From assembly GCF_019239235.1 (NCBI RefSeq), contig NZ_JAAZTS010000020.1:1-60006 (forward strand): DNA of 60,006 nucleotides, given 5' to 3'. A program made the translations under genes and the position numbers. Below are positions 8,832 to 17,036 of this stretch, in pieces; the stretch's first letter is position 1; every line of letters starts with the position of its first letter. The notes under the pieces were generated by a model that saw only the letters and a list, made by a program, of their open reading frames with translations, ran no database searches and was not told where the DNA came from. Source of the DNA: Caecibacteroides pullorum. Its GTDB lineage: Bacteria; Bacteroidota; Bacteroidia; Bacteroidales; Bacteroidaceae.

Positions 8832-9605
8832 TTATTTCTGAGTCAGTTCGCGCAGACGGATTTTCGTCAGCATGGCCTTGGTGTTCAGTGTAAAGTCACT
8901 GTTCAATATCCAGCCGTAGTAGCCAGGATCACGTTTCAGCACCTCGGCTACAGACATGCCCTTGTACTTGCCAAAGTTGAAGACTTCGATGCCCTTATCA
9001 TCGTAAACCATGCGGCCGGCAAAGTCAACATTCTTGTTGAAGCTCGAGAAGTCGGAAAGGAAATTCACGTCGTTCTGCAAGTCTTCAGGATAACGGTCGA
9101 GCTGTGCCATCAGCACTTCATAGGTAGCTCTTGTGTCGGCCTCAGCCGTATGAGCATCCTCCAGGTTCTTGCCGCAATAGAACTTGTAAGCAGCAGAAAG
9201 AGTGCGCTGCTCCATCTTGTGGAAGATAACCTGCACGTCGACAAACTTACGCCGGCTCAGGTCGATGTCCACCTCGGCACGGAGGAACTCTTCGGCCAGC
9301 AGGGGGATATCGAAACGGTTGGAGTTGAAGCCAGCCAAGTCGCAACCCTCGATGTCGTTGGCTACGCTACGTGCTACTTCCTTGAACGTAGGGCAGTCGG
9401 CCACATCGGCATCATAGATGCCATGTACAGCCGATGCCGCCTCGGGAATATGCATACCCGGATTGATGCGCATCGTCTTCGACTCTTCGTTTCCATTAGG
9501 ATAAACTTTGAGATAACAAATCTCGACGATACGATCGCTATTGATATTAGTACCAGTGGTCTCCAAATCGAAGAACACCAGTGGATTTTTCAAATTCAGT
9601 TTCAT
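8832..9605 (-). CDS. DnaQ-like 3'-5' exonuclease
   Basis: This 257-residue protein has a DEDDh exonuclease domain: Exo I VFFDLETTGT near residue 9, Exo II FNSNRFDIPLL near 100, and Exo III HTAEADTRATYEVL near 152. After the nuclease domain, about residues 195-257 form a small conserved tail (FNFGKYKGMSVAEVL). It may be a proofreading or repair exonuclease. Being next to dnaN supports a replication link, but it is not the PolC type, and identity with the polymerase III epsilon subunit is not established. Confidence 0.9.
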   Translation of the reverse strand: MKLNLKNPLVFFDLETTGTNINSDRIVEICYLKVYPNGNEESKTMRINPGMHIPEAASAVHGIYDADVADCPTFKEVARSVANDIEGCDLAGFNSNRFDIPLLAEEFLRAEVDIDLSRRKFVDVQVIFHKMEQRTLSAAYKFYCGKNLEDAHTAEADTRATYEVLMAQLDRYPEDLQNDVNFLSDFSSFNKNVDFAGRMVYDDKGIEVFNFGKYKGMSVAEVLKRDPGYYGWILNSDFTLNTKAMLTKIRLRELTQK

Positions 9606-9632
9606 ATCATTTGTTTAAAGTGAGGGAGACAA

Positions 9633-9711
9633 ACGAACGAGTTGGCAAGCCAATAAAGCCATAGCGGAAACAGCCCGTTTCCTCAACTTTACCACTTGTC
9701 AACTCGTCCGT
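9633..9711 (-). ncRNA. Long folded spacer between dnaN and the exonuclease gene
   Basis: Three nested stems fit one long hairpin. The outer arms are 9633-9649 and 9695-9711 (15 of 17 positions pair, sharing GAGTTG/CAACTC). A middle stem is TAAAG (9654-9658) with CTTTA (9687-9691). The tip is GGAAAC (9666-9671) with GTTTCC (9677-9682) and a five-base loop. It lies in the 130-base gap of the dnaN transcript. It could be a processing site, an attenuator or a small mobile repeat; there is no T run for a simple terminator. Confidence 0.45.
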
Positions 9712-9735
9712 CCGACATCCTCGGACTGTTCTTGT

Positions 9736-10860
9736 TTAGTCGTTCAACATCATTGGCATCAACAACATCAGCAAGTCCTCCTTCTCTTCCTGCTCTACAG
9801 GGATGATGACGCCTGCGCGCGAAGGGTCGGCCAGTTCGATAACCACTTCTTCAGCCGAAATGTTGTTCAGAATGTCCAACAGGAAAGTAGACTTGAAGCC
9901 GATACTCATATCATTGCCGTCGTACTGGCAGGTTTGTGTTTCTTCGGCCGATGTAGAAAAGTCGATGTCCTGCGCAGAAATTGTAATCTGATTGTTGCTC
10001 AGGCGAAGCTTGATAAGGCTGCTGGCTTGTGACGAAAAGATCGATACACGACGCAAGGCACCGATCAGCGACTGGCGGTCTACCGTCACTTTATAAGGAT
10101 TGTTCTGCGGAATCACCGAATTGTAGTTGGGATAACGGCCTTCAATCAGGCGGCACACCATGCGATAGTTCTCCAACGTGAAAACGGCGTTGCGTTCGTC
10201 GAACTCGATCATTACCGTCCCCTGCTCACGGGCAAGCAAGTTTTTCATCAGGTTGGCAGGCTTTTTTGGAAGAATAAAAGCTGCACGCTCGTTGCCATGG
10301 GCAGCAAAAGTCTTGCAACGCACCAGCTTGTGTCCGTCGGAAGCCACCATCGTAATGTCATCGGTCGTGATGTCAAAATAAATACCATTCATTACAGGAC
10401 GAAGTTCATCGTCGGCCGTGGCAAACACCGAACGGTTAATCCCATTCAGCAAGACCTCTGCATCGATTTCCACCCGTACTGCGTTGTCGCCCAACTGCGT
10501 CAGTTGCGGAAACTCGTCGGCACTCTGCCCCATCAGGCTGTATTTACCATTCTGATATTGCACGTTTATCTCCAAAGTCCCGATATTGATATCGAAAGCA
10601 AGCGGCTGTTCAGGTATTTCCTTCAGAGCATCCAGCAACGTCTTGGCCGTAACAGCAAAACGTCCGTCCGCATCACTTTCGTTCACTTCAAGGGAAGTCA
10701 CCATAGTAGTCTCGCTGTCCGAAGCCGTGACAGACAAAGTTCCGTCCTGCAGGTCAAACAGGAAGCAATCCAAAATGGGCAGCGCGTTCTTCGAATTGAT
10801 TACACGACTAACAGCCTGTAAATGACTGGAAAGCGCAGTGCTCGACACAATAAATTTCAT
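9736..10860 (-). CDS. dnaN: DNA polymerase III beta subunit (sliding clamp)
   Basis: DnaN forms the ring that holds the replicative polymerase on DNA. The 374 residues cover the usual three clamp domains, starting MKFIVSSTALSSHLQAVSRV, with the conserved stretches NALPILDCFLF, MNGIYFDIT and VASDGHKLVRC. The C-terminus is LMLLMPMMLND; in family members the last residues form part of the peptide-binding groove. A well-formed promoter lies 51 bases upstream. It leads the run dnaN-exonuclease-coaBC-recN-rlmB. Confidence 0.97.
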   Translation of the reverse strand: MKFIVSSTALSSHLQAVSRVINSKNALPILDCFLFDLQDGTLSVTASDSETTMVTSLEVNESDADGRFAVTAKTLLDALKEIPEQPLAFDINIGTLEINVQYQNGKYSLMGQSADEFPQLTQLGDNAVRVEIDAEVLLNGINRSVFATADDELRPVMNGIYFDITTDDITMVASDGHKLVRCKTFAAHGNERAAFILPKKPANLMKNLLAREQGTVMIEFDERNAVFTLENYRMVCRLIEGRYPNYNSVIPQNNPYKVTVDRQSLIGALRRVSIFSSQASSLIKLRLSNNQITISAQDIDFSTSAEETQTCQYDGNDMSIGFKSTFLLDILNNISAEEVVIELADPSRAGVIIPVEQEEKEDLLMLLMPMMLND

Positions 10861-10910
10861 ATATCCGTAGTATTTAAGTTTTTTATATCAATAAGTTGAG
10901 GTTTGCAGCA

Positions 10911-10942
10911 CAAAGTTAACAAAAGAATTTCCTACTGACAAA
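10911..10942 (-). promoter_or_regulatory. dnaN promoter, Bacteroides type
   Basis: On the minus strand a -33 TTTG (10939-10942) is followed after 20 bases by TAACTTTG (10911-10918), matching TTTG-N19-21-TAnnTTTG. The -7 element ends 51 bases before the dnaN ATG. Confidence 0.8.
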
Positions 10943-11036
10943 GAATATGGAAAGAAAAAACCAAAGATAATACTTCCTATTTTCCTAAAAAAGCGTAACT
11001 TCGCCCCATCAAAAACCAGAAAATACTATAATTACA

Positions 11037-11417
11037 ATGGAATTTACAGGAAAAATTATTGCCATATTGCAGCCAAGAGGCGGTACGTCCAAAGCTGGCA
11101 ACGAGTGGAAAGTGCAGGAATATGTCATCGAAAATCACGACCAATATCCACGCAAAATGTGCTTCGATGTGTTCGGAGCCGACAAGATCGAACAATTCAA
11201 TATCCAGATGGGCGAAGAACTGACCGTTTCGTTCGACATCGACGCGCGCCAATGGCAAGACCGCTGGTTCAACAGTATCCGTGCATGGAAGGTAGAACGT
11301 GTGGGCGCCGCAGCTCCTGCCGCAGCTCCAGCTTACGACATGCCTACTCCCCCGCCCGCTCCGACCGCAGCTCCAGAATTCCTGAGCAGCGACTCGACGG
11401 ACGACCTGCCTTTCTGA
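11037..11417 (+). CDS. DUF3127 protein with OB-fold-like core and SSB-like acidic tail
   Basis: The 126-residue product starts MEFTGKIIAILQPRGG and has a compact core of about 90 residues (KMCFDVFGADKIEQF; ARQWQDRWFNSIRAWKVE) typical of the Bacteroidetes DUF3127 family. A Pro/Ala-rich linker follows (about 95-117) and then the terminal STDDLPF. That layout of core, disordered linker and acidic D-D-hydrophobic-P-F tip is what single-stranded DNA binding protein uses to recruit repair and replication enzymes. Single-stranded DNA binding is therefore a reasonable inference but unproven. A terminator follows the gene closely. Confidence 0.85.
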   Translation: MEFTGKIIAILQPRGGTSKAGNEWKVQEYVIENHDQYPRKMCFDVFGADKIEQFNIQMGEELTVSFDIDARQWQDRWFNSIRAWKVERVGAAAPAAAPAYDMPTPPPAPTAAPEFLSSDSTDDLPF

Positions 11418-11446
11418 TCCCACGCAAGAACAGAAAAACAAGAATA

Positions 11447-11483
11447 AAGAAGAGACTCTGCCAACAGAGTTCTCTTCTTTTTT
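11447..11483 (+). terminator. Rho-independent terminator after the DUF3127 gene
   Basis: The arms AAGAAGAGACTCTG and CAGAGTTCTCTTCTT pair around CCAA and run directly into a T tract, 30 bases past the stop codon. Confidence 0.85.
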
Positions 11484-11505
11484 GTATCTATACAAACCAT
11501 TCGAC

Positions 11506-11571
11506 AAAGCAATGCTTTCCCTTCAGGAAAACGATGCTTTCCCATAAAGAAAGCACTGTTTTATTCACGAC
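11506..11571. repeat. Three copies of a degenerate 22-base repeat
   Basis: Units begin at 11506, 11528 and 11550. The shared core is AAAGCAATGCTTT / AAAACGATGCTTT / AAAGCACTGTTTT, with CCC following the first two. The core is itself nearly palindromic. They lie between convergent gene ends (11417 and 11612). The same core with the same 22-base period occurs at 49587-49696. Confidence 0.6.
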
Positions 11572-11611
11572 CACACAATGGGCGGCATCCGCCACGAAAT
11601 GAATCCTAACA

Positions 11612-13234
11612 TCATTCTGCCGGCACATCCGGGTAAGCATAAAGAAGCACCAGATTGGGATAGATTACATTTTCGACACAACAGAGCTGAATAGAAAGTA
11701 GGAAATGACGGAAAAAATCGGCATGAGCCAGGAAGAAAGGTGGTAGCAAATCTCGGCTCAAATCGGGATGAAGTACCACCTCTGACAAGTCTGCCATTAC
11801 CAACGCCTGATAATCCGGAGCCAATTTTTCAGTTGCTATCTCATAAAACAGTTGAGATTCAAGCACGTCACCCTGTTCCAACGATATCACATAGGCAGCC
11901 AAGCTCTGTTCATCAGGCGAAAGCAATAAACTATGCTTATAAAAACAGGCATAAGTAAATGCAGGCCCACCAGTATAACCAGCTAACAGAGCCGTCAACC
12001 TATGATCAGGTAGACGGTAAAGCCTCAACCCGGATACACCTGTTGCTGCCGAAAAACTCTTATAAAAAGGATAACGTCCTTGAGAAACGGAATACAAAAG
12101 CTTTTGTAGTTCCCATTGTGCGTGAGCGACATCTTTTACAGATATGTTTAGCACGGTAAAAGGTTTCCTGGCTGCGGTGTTGTCAGAAAGGAAACCGCAA
12201 GACAACATCTGTGATCCTGCTTCCAACTGGAAGTAACTGGCCAGAGATGCATCAAAAGACCCATTGGCTGCTACAACCATGGCAGAATCAGTTTGTAACT
12301 GCTTTAAGGCACATTCTACCTCAGCTTTTGATGCAGAAAGGGTACCTACCTTATATAGGAAAGTAGAAGCTGGTAGTTTGTCACCAGAAAATCCCTCCAA
12401 CGGATAAGAATCGAAAAGAGCATCTCTCAAAGGAATTCCCAGTGTATCACTACCATGGACAATGCCCGCACAATAAACTCCTTCCTCAGCAAATTTTAAA
12501 TTAAACTCCAACCACAGAGATGCATCAGTAGCAAACTGGGATGCGGTTCGAACCGGCCAACGGACATAAACCGTAGTATTATTTTCTTCACGTTTTTTCT
12601 CATTTGTAAAATGAAATGTATCAAGCTGAGCAAGCGTTTTCTTCTGTTTCCACGCATCAATCACTTGCTCTACCAACCGTTTTTGGAAACTTACAACCAA
12701 AAAATCACGCTTCATCCAGACAGCCAAAAAACGCCCATCTACGAGAGGATAGACTTCTATCGTCTGCCCTCTATAACTAGATGTACGTGAAGGAAATGTA
12801 GCTGATCCACTACGACGAAGATGGTTTTCCAATAACGTACGATCACCAGTTCCCATACGACAATAAAGGACCTGATCATTTTGAAGATCAGGGTTATGAA
12901 AACTGACGACCAATTCATTCATCTCCCACCTTAAACCATGAGGTTCCTCTTCCATAAACGAACGTAAATACTTCTTTACAGAAGAAAAAAGATCGGAAGC
13001 ATAGAGAAAATGCCCGTTACGGCTACATACCATGTTATCGATATCCTCAACCAATTCCGCCGCACAATCAGTTTCGAACACGGCCTCTACATCTTGTGGA
13101 ATCAAAGTAAACAAATCAAAATTTCGTCGTTCCTCCACCGTATCCAAACGCATGAAAGAGTACACAGCAAATCCCGTGCAAAGAAGGACGATGCACACTA
13201 TCAGGCTGACTCGTATCAAATTATTCGGCTTCAT
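11612..13234 (-). CDS. Membrane-anchored protein of unknown function
   Basis: I do not recognise this 540-residue protein. It has one N-terminal membrane segment (about residues 7-28, VSLIVCIVLLCTGFAVYSF) that would anchor a large periplasmic domain. The opening LIPQDVEAVFETDCAAELVED faintly resembles proteins with DUF3352-like domains, but this is not secure. No catalytic motif stands out. It has its own promoter and no co-directional neighbour within 150 bases, so it appears to be a single gene. Confidence 0.8.
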   Translation of the reverse strand: MKPNNLIRVSLIVCIVLLCTGFAVYSFMRLDTVEERRNFDLFTLIPQDVEAVFETDCAAELVEDIDNMVCSRNGHFLYASDLFSSVKKYLRSFMEEEPHGLRWEMNELVVSFHNPDLQNDQVLYCRMGTGDRTLLENHLRRSGSATFPSRTSSYRGQTIEVYPLVDGRFLAVWMKRDFLVVSFQKRLVEQVIDAWKQKKTLAQLDTFHFTNEKKREENNTTVYVRWPVRTASQFATDASLWLEFNLKFAEEGVYCAGIVHGSDTLGIPLRDALFDSYPLEGFSGDKLPASTFLYKVGTLSASKAEVECALKQLQTDSAMVVAANGSFDASLASYFQLEAGSQMLSCGFLSDNTAARKPFTVLNISVKDVAHAQWELQKLLYSVSQGRYPFYKSFSAATGVSGLRLYRLPDHRLTALLAGYTGGPAFTYACFYKHSLLLSPDEQSLAAYVISLEQGDVLESQLFYEIATEKLAPDYQALVMADLSEVVLHPDLSRDLLPPFFLAHADFFRHFLLSIQLCCVENVIYPNLVLLYAYPDVPAE

Positions 13235-13256
13235 GGCTTTACGATGCTTGATTTTG

Positions 13257-13287
13257 CAAAAATAAACATTTCTACTAATAAAGCAAA
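13257..13287 (-). promoter_or_regulatory. Promoter of the 540-residue membrane protein gene
   Basis: On the minus strand a -33 TTTG (13284-13287) and TATTTTTG (13257-13264) are separated by 19 bases, and the -7 element lies 22 bases before the ATG. Confidence 0.75.
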
Positions 13288-13395
13288 ACTATAGCCAAAA
13301 AGTTTAAAGAAAACGAGCGTTTTATCCATCTAACTCTTTCAAAACCTCCTAACAGAAGTATGTAAGTTCAATGAACAAACGCCCATTTACAACGC

Positions 13396-14598
13396 TTAAT
13401 TTTCTTTTTTCTGATAATACCGTACGTAGTCAATCTCCATTCGTGCCGGAAAGATGGATTCATCAATCAGGTTTAGCCTGAATGGTTTGGATAGGATTGT
13501 CACTTTCCTGCTGTCCAACCTGAAATAGTCCAAGAGGCTGTTCAGCATGGATGCCATGCGTCCTGCCGAAGTCTTTATTGTTTCCGCATGGCGCACTCGG
13601 CTATCCTTGTTGTCATCGTTCAGCAAAAGTTCGGCGTTGCCGCTGATGGCGGTCAAAGGTGTACGCAGTTCATGGCTTACGTTCTGTATGAGGTTGCGCC
13701 GCAAGCGTAGAAGTTTCTCGTTCTTGGCGTTGCTCTCCTGCAATTTGCCGATAAGCTTTTCACGCTTTTTCTTTTCGTCCGCGTTGCGTTTCAGTTCCCT
13801 ATGGATGGTGAGATAGGACAGGAACAGCAGGATGATGGCTGCCGATATGGTAGCGGTGAACAGCCTGACGGATAGGCTTTGCGCCTCCGCCATCTTCCGC
13901 TCTTTCTGTATGAACGCCCCCAATGCCTGCCTGTCAAGGTCGCTGACAAGACGGTTCAGTTGGGTGTTCAATGTCCGGTTACGTATGCGAAGGCTGTCGG
14001 TGTAGGCATCCATCTCCGTCGCCTGTTTCCGTTGCAGGGCAATCAAGCTGTCGCCAAACTCGTGCAACTCTTGGGCTGAGGGAAGTACTTGTACGGTCTT
14101 TTTGCCGCCGAAGAAACCTGCGATGCCCTTTTTCTTCTGCTGTACGGTGCGCAGACTGGTCGCACGTTTCGCCACTTCGGGCAGGTGGTTCACCAAAATA
14201 CTGTCGGCTTCTTCCTGCCGTTCAAATACCGACATGATATGCCGCAGATGTTCTTCCTTGTTTGCCAGTAGAGAGCGAAGAGTGTCTATCTGCGCTGGAT
14301 GCACATATGCTGCACAATGGAACTTCAATGCTTGTAACAGGCTATCTGTACACAGACGTTGGATACGGTAATGACTACAGTCTGTTCTGTGCCAATCAAT
14401 GACACTCTCTCCCAACATGGTAAGCCGAGTGATATATCGATGGACATTGTGAATATCACGTATAGCTTGCTGTACTTCGCTGTTTTGTGAATCAATTTCT
14501 GATATTCGATGTCGCTCGTGTATCAGAATTGATGCCATAAAGCCGATAAGTACAACTAAGATAAAATATCCTACTAACACTTTATTCCGTAAATTCAT
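13396..14598 (-). pseudogene. Truncated RteA-like sensor kinase fused to the end of a GH16-like gene
   Basis: Residues 1 to about 376 match the RteA type of sensor kinase from Bacteroides conjugative transposons: a first membrane segment at 7-25, a periplasmic helical region including KKGIAGFFGGKKTVQ, a second membrane segment near 250, and a HisKA box NVSHELRTPL near 304. After DYFRLDSRK...PFRLN the kinase stops, with no ATPase, receiver or further domain. The last 24 residues, including DESIFPARMEIDYVRYYQKK, instead resemble the final strand of GH16/laminarinase enzymes (FP-x-MxVDYVRVYQ). The join is near 13470. This is an in-frame chimera made by deletion; it should not signal normally. 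Confidence 0.8.
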
Positions 14599-14669
14599 TT
14601 AAGAATCTATTATTTGAAAGGATGCCTGCTTTATAAAAACAGACATCCTATTGATTTCTATGCCGCTTT

Positions 14670-16400
14670 TTACAGTTTCCATCCTGAGATTTGTTCCTGA
14701 ATGTTCCATAGTTGGGCATACAACCCTTTAGCCTGCATCAATGTTTCATGCGTACCTTTTTCCCTTATCCGTCCGTTATCCAACACGATAATTTGGTCTG
14801 CGTCCTTAATAGTTTTAAGTCTGTGGGCAATGGCGATGACAGTACGCCCTTTGATGAGTGTGTCTATGGCTTTCTGTACTTCCACTTCATTTTCGGGGTC
14901 AAGTGAGGCGGTCGCTTCGTCAAGCAGGATGATTTGTGCGTCTTTCAGCATGGCACGGGCTATGGATATGCGTTGCTTTTCTCCGCCCGAAAGGGTGCAA
15001 CCCCCTTCTCCCACCATTGTGTCGTAGCCTTGAGGCAAGCGCATGATGAAGTCATGGCAACAGGCTTTTTTAGCTGTGGCTATAATTTCCTCTTCCGTCG
15101 CATCCGTTTTACCGAAACGGATATTGTTGCGTATGGTGTCCTGAAACAGATAGACATCTTGGAACACCATAGAGATGTGGCTCATTAGGCTTTCGGGATT
15201 TATCTCGTTCATCGGAACTCCATTGAAAAGAATGCGTCCTTTCTGTGGGTCGTAGAAACGGGCGCAAAGCTTCATCACCGTACTTTTCCCGCTTCCCGAA
15301 GGACCGACAAGAGCCGTCAAGGAGTTTTTCGGGAGCGTAATGTTTATATCATGCAACACTTCCTTGTCTTGATAGGCAAACGATACGTGTTCAAACCGGA
15401 TGTCGCCCGCTGCCGGGGATTGCCGTTCTCCTTTCATCTCAGGCTCGTTCATCAAGGAAAGGATGCGTCCACCGGCAATGGAAAAATAGCGGAACTCGGT
15501 AAAGTTTGTCAGGGCGGAAGTCAGCGGGTCGAACACACGAGAACCGACCACAAGGAACAGCACGAATACAAGGATTGAAAGTTTTCCTCCCAACAGAAGA
15601 TAAGTTCCACATAATACCATCATTGTCAGCCCGGCACGTACCAAAGTGATGCTCAACAAGACGAACGGGCCTAACAAGGCTTCCTGACGGATGCAAGCAC
15701 GGCGAAGTTCTGCAAACGCATCGCGTAACCTGACAAAGCGGTCACCTATCAGATTGTACGCTTTCATTACACGAATACCCTGTAAGTATTCTTCCAACCG
15801 ATTTCCAGCATTTATTTTTGCTTGAATTTGCCTGCCGCTTAACTTCCGCTGTGCCTTTGTGCTTGCCCACAGGACGAGCAAGGCAAGCGGCAAGGCGGCA
15901 AACATACTGACCGCCATCCTCCAATCTATCCATACAAGCGAAGCAAAAGCCAGTACGGGCATGACTATGGCACCCATAAGTTGGGGCAGGTGGTGCGAAA
16001 TTCCGGTTTCTGCCATCATGAAGTCCGTAACAAGCATAGACGACAAATCACCCGGATCACGTTTCGACAAAAAGCCCAACGATAGTTTCCGCAAGTGCTC
16101 CGCCAGCGACAAACGCCCGGAAGCACTCATTTCGTATGCTCCTCTAAAATTGGCTCGGTAGGATGCCCGTTCTGCCAAAGCCATGACCAGCATATAAACA
16201 GCCATAATGCCGAATATCCACCACAGGCGGGTCGTGTCAAGCGGCTGTCCGCTCCCGTCAAATGCACTGAAAATGATACGTATCGCTTCTATAGAAAGAC
16301 AAAACGGTACTATATTCACTAAGTTGGCAAGCATGGTGTAACCCACCGGCTTGTAAAGTCTTTCCGTGTGACCTATTGTAATATTCTTTATTGCATTCAT
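14670..16400 (-). CDS. ABC transporter, fused membrane and ATPase domains (second of a pair)
   Basis: The 576-residue protein has an exporter-type six-helix membrane domain (about 15-300) and a C-terminal ATPase: Walker A GPSGSGKST near 366, signature LSGGEKQRISIARA near 470, Walker B ILLDEATASLDPENE near 492, and switch His in AIAHRLKT. It probably pairs with the 600-residue ABC protein upstream in the same operon to form a heterodimer. It starts 8 bases after the small methyltransferase gene. The substrate is unknown. Paired exporter-fold proteins like these include drug and peptide exporters and the siderophore importers YbtPQ/IrtAB. Confidence 0.92.
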   Translation of the reverse strand: MNAIKNITIGHTERLYKPVGYTMLANLVNIVPFCLSIEAIRIIFSAFDGSGQPLDTTRLWWIFGIMAVYMLVMALAERASYRANFRGAYEMSASGRLSLAEHLRKLSLGFLSKRDPGDLSSMLVTDFMMAETGISHHLPQLMGAIVMPVLAFASLVWIDWRMAVSMFAALPLALLVLWASTKAQRKLSGRQIQAKINAGNRLEEYLQGIRVMKAYNLIGDRFVRLRDAFAELRRACIRQEALLGPFVLLSITLVRAGLTMMVLCGTYLLLGGKLSILVFVLFLVVGSRVFDPLTSALTNFTEFRYFSIAGGRILSLMNEPEMKGERQSPAAGDIRFEHVSFAYQDKEVLHDINITLPKNSLTALVGPSGSGKSTVMKLCARFYDPQKGRILFNGVPMNEINPESLMSHISMVFQDVYLFQDTIRNNIRFGKTDATEEEIIATAKKACCHDFIMRLPQGYDTMVGEGGCTLSGGEKQRISIARAMLKDAQIILLDEATASLDPENEVEVQKAIDTLIKGRTVIAIAHRLKTIKDADQIIVLDNGRIREKGTHETLMQAKGLYAQLWNIQEQISGWKL

Positions 16401-16408
16401 ATCTTATT

Positions 16409-17029
16409 TTATTTATATGCTATAATATGTATTTCTTCCTTTTTACGGATTGTTCTGATGGATGAAAATCCGACTTCATGCAACCGTTCTTCCAATTCTG
16501 CCGGAGTATAGACAACCATACCGTCTATCCGTTCCGTCCACATTTTTCCAAGTTCGGGGTCGCTCGCTTCCAGACTAATAAGGAAACAACCTCCTTCTCG
16601 GAGAACACGCGCCACTTCAGACAACGCTATGTTTACAGGCGACCAGAAATAGACCGTTTCAAAAGCCGTGATAGCATTAAAGAATCCATCCTCATAAGGT
16701 AATGAACAAACATTCCCTTGTTGTATGAAACATCTTTTATTCAAGTCTTTTTCGTTGTACTTTTGGGCGAATGAAACACTTTCTTCTGACAGGTCTATGC
16801 CGTAGATATTTCCTTTTGGACATAAATTCAATAAACGTTTCAAATTCGCACCACCGCCACAGCCTATATCAAGAACATTCCAATTCGGCTGCCATTCCAC
16901 TTGCTTCATGCCACGATTAGCTAAAGATGCATGAAAACAATTCATTCCTCGCAAAATCATCCGTCCCCAAAATCCTTGCGGACAACTTGTGTTTTGCAAG
17001 ACCTTGTTTAAGAAATTCTTCTTTCTCAT
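16409..17029 (-). CDS. Class I SAM-dependent methyltransferase (UbiE-like)
   Basis: The 206-residue protein has the Rossmann methyltransferase motif I VLDIGCGGGANL near residue 50, an acidic loop (IYGIDLSEES), motif II-like LPYEDGFFNAITAFETVYF near 115, and REGGCFLISLE near 145. The N-terminus (MRKKNFLNKVLQNTSCPQGFWG) is typical of small-molecule methyltransferases in Gram-positive and Bacteroidales gene clusters. It lies between the two ABC genes with gaps of 7 and 8 bases, so it is surely co-expressed with them. The substrate is unknown. Confidence 0.9.
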   Translation of the reverse strand: MRKKNFLNKVLQNTSCPQGFWGRMILRGMNCFHASLANRGMKQVEWQPNWNVLDIGCGGGANLKRLLNLCPKGNIYGIDLSEESVSFAQKYNEKDLNKRCFIQQGNVCSLPYEDGFFNAITAFETVYFWSPVNIALSEVARVLREGGCFLISLEASDPELGKMWTERIDGMVVYTPAELEERLHEVGFSSIRTIRKKEEIHIIAYK

Positions 17030-17036
17030 ATTGCTT

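Noticed and set aside
7599..9623. Long plus-strand open frame of 674 codons opposite coaBC and the exonuclease
   Set aside because: It is antisense to two intact conserved genes, its product is rich in His, Arg, Gly and Val as expected from mirrored codon bias, and no family pattern is visible.
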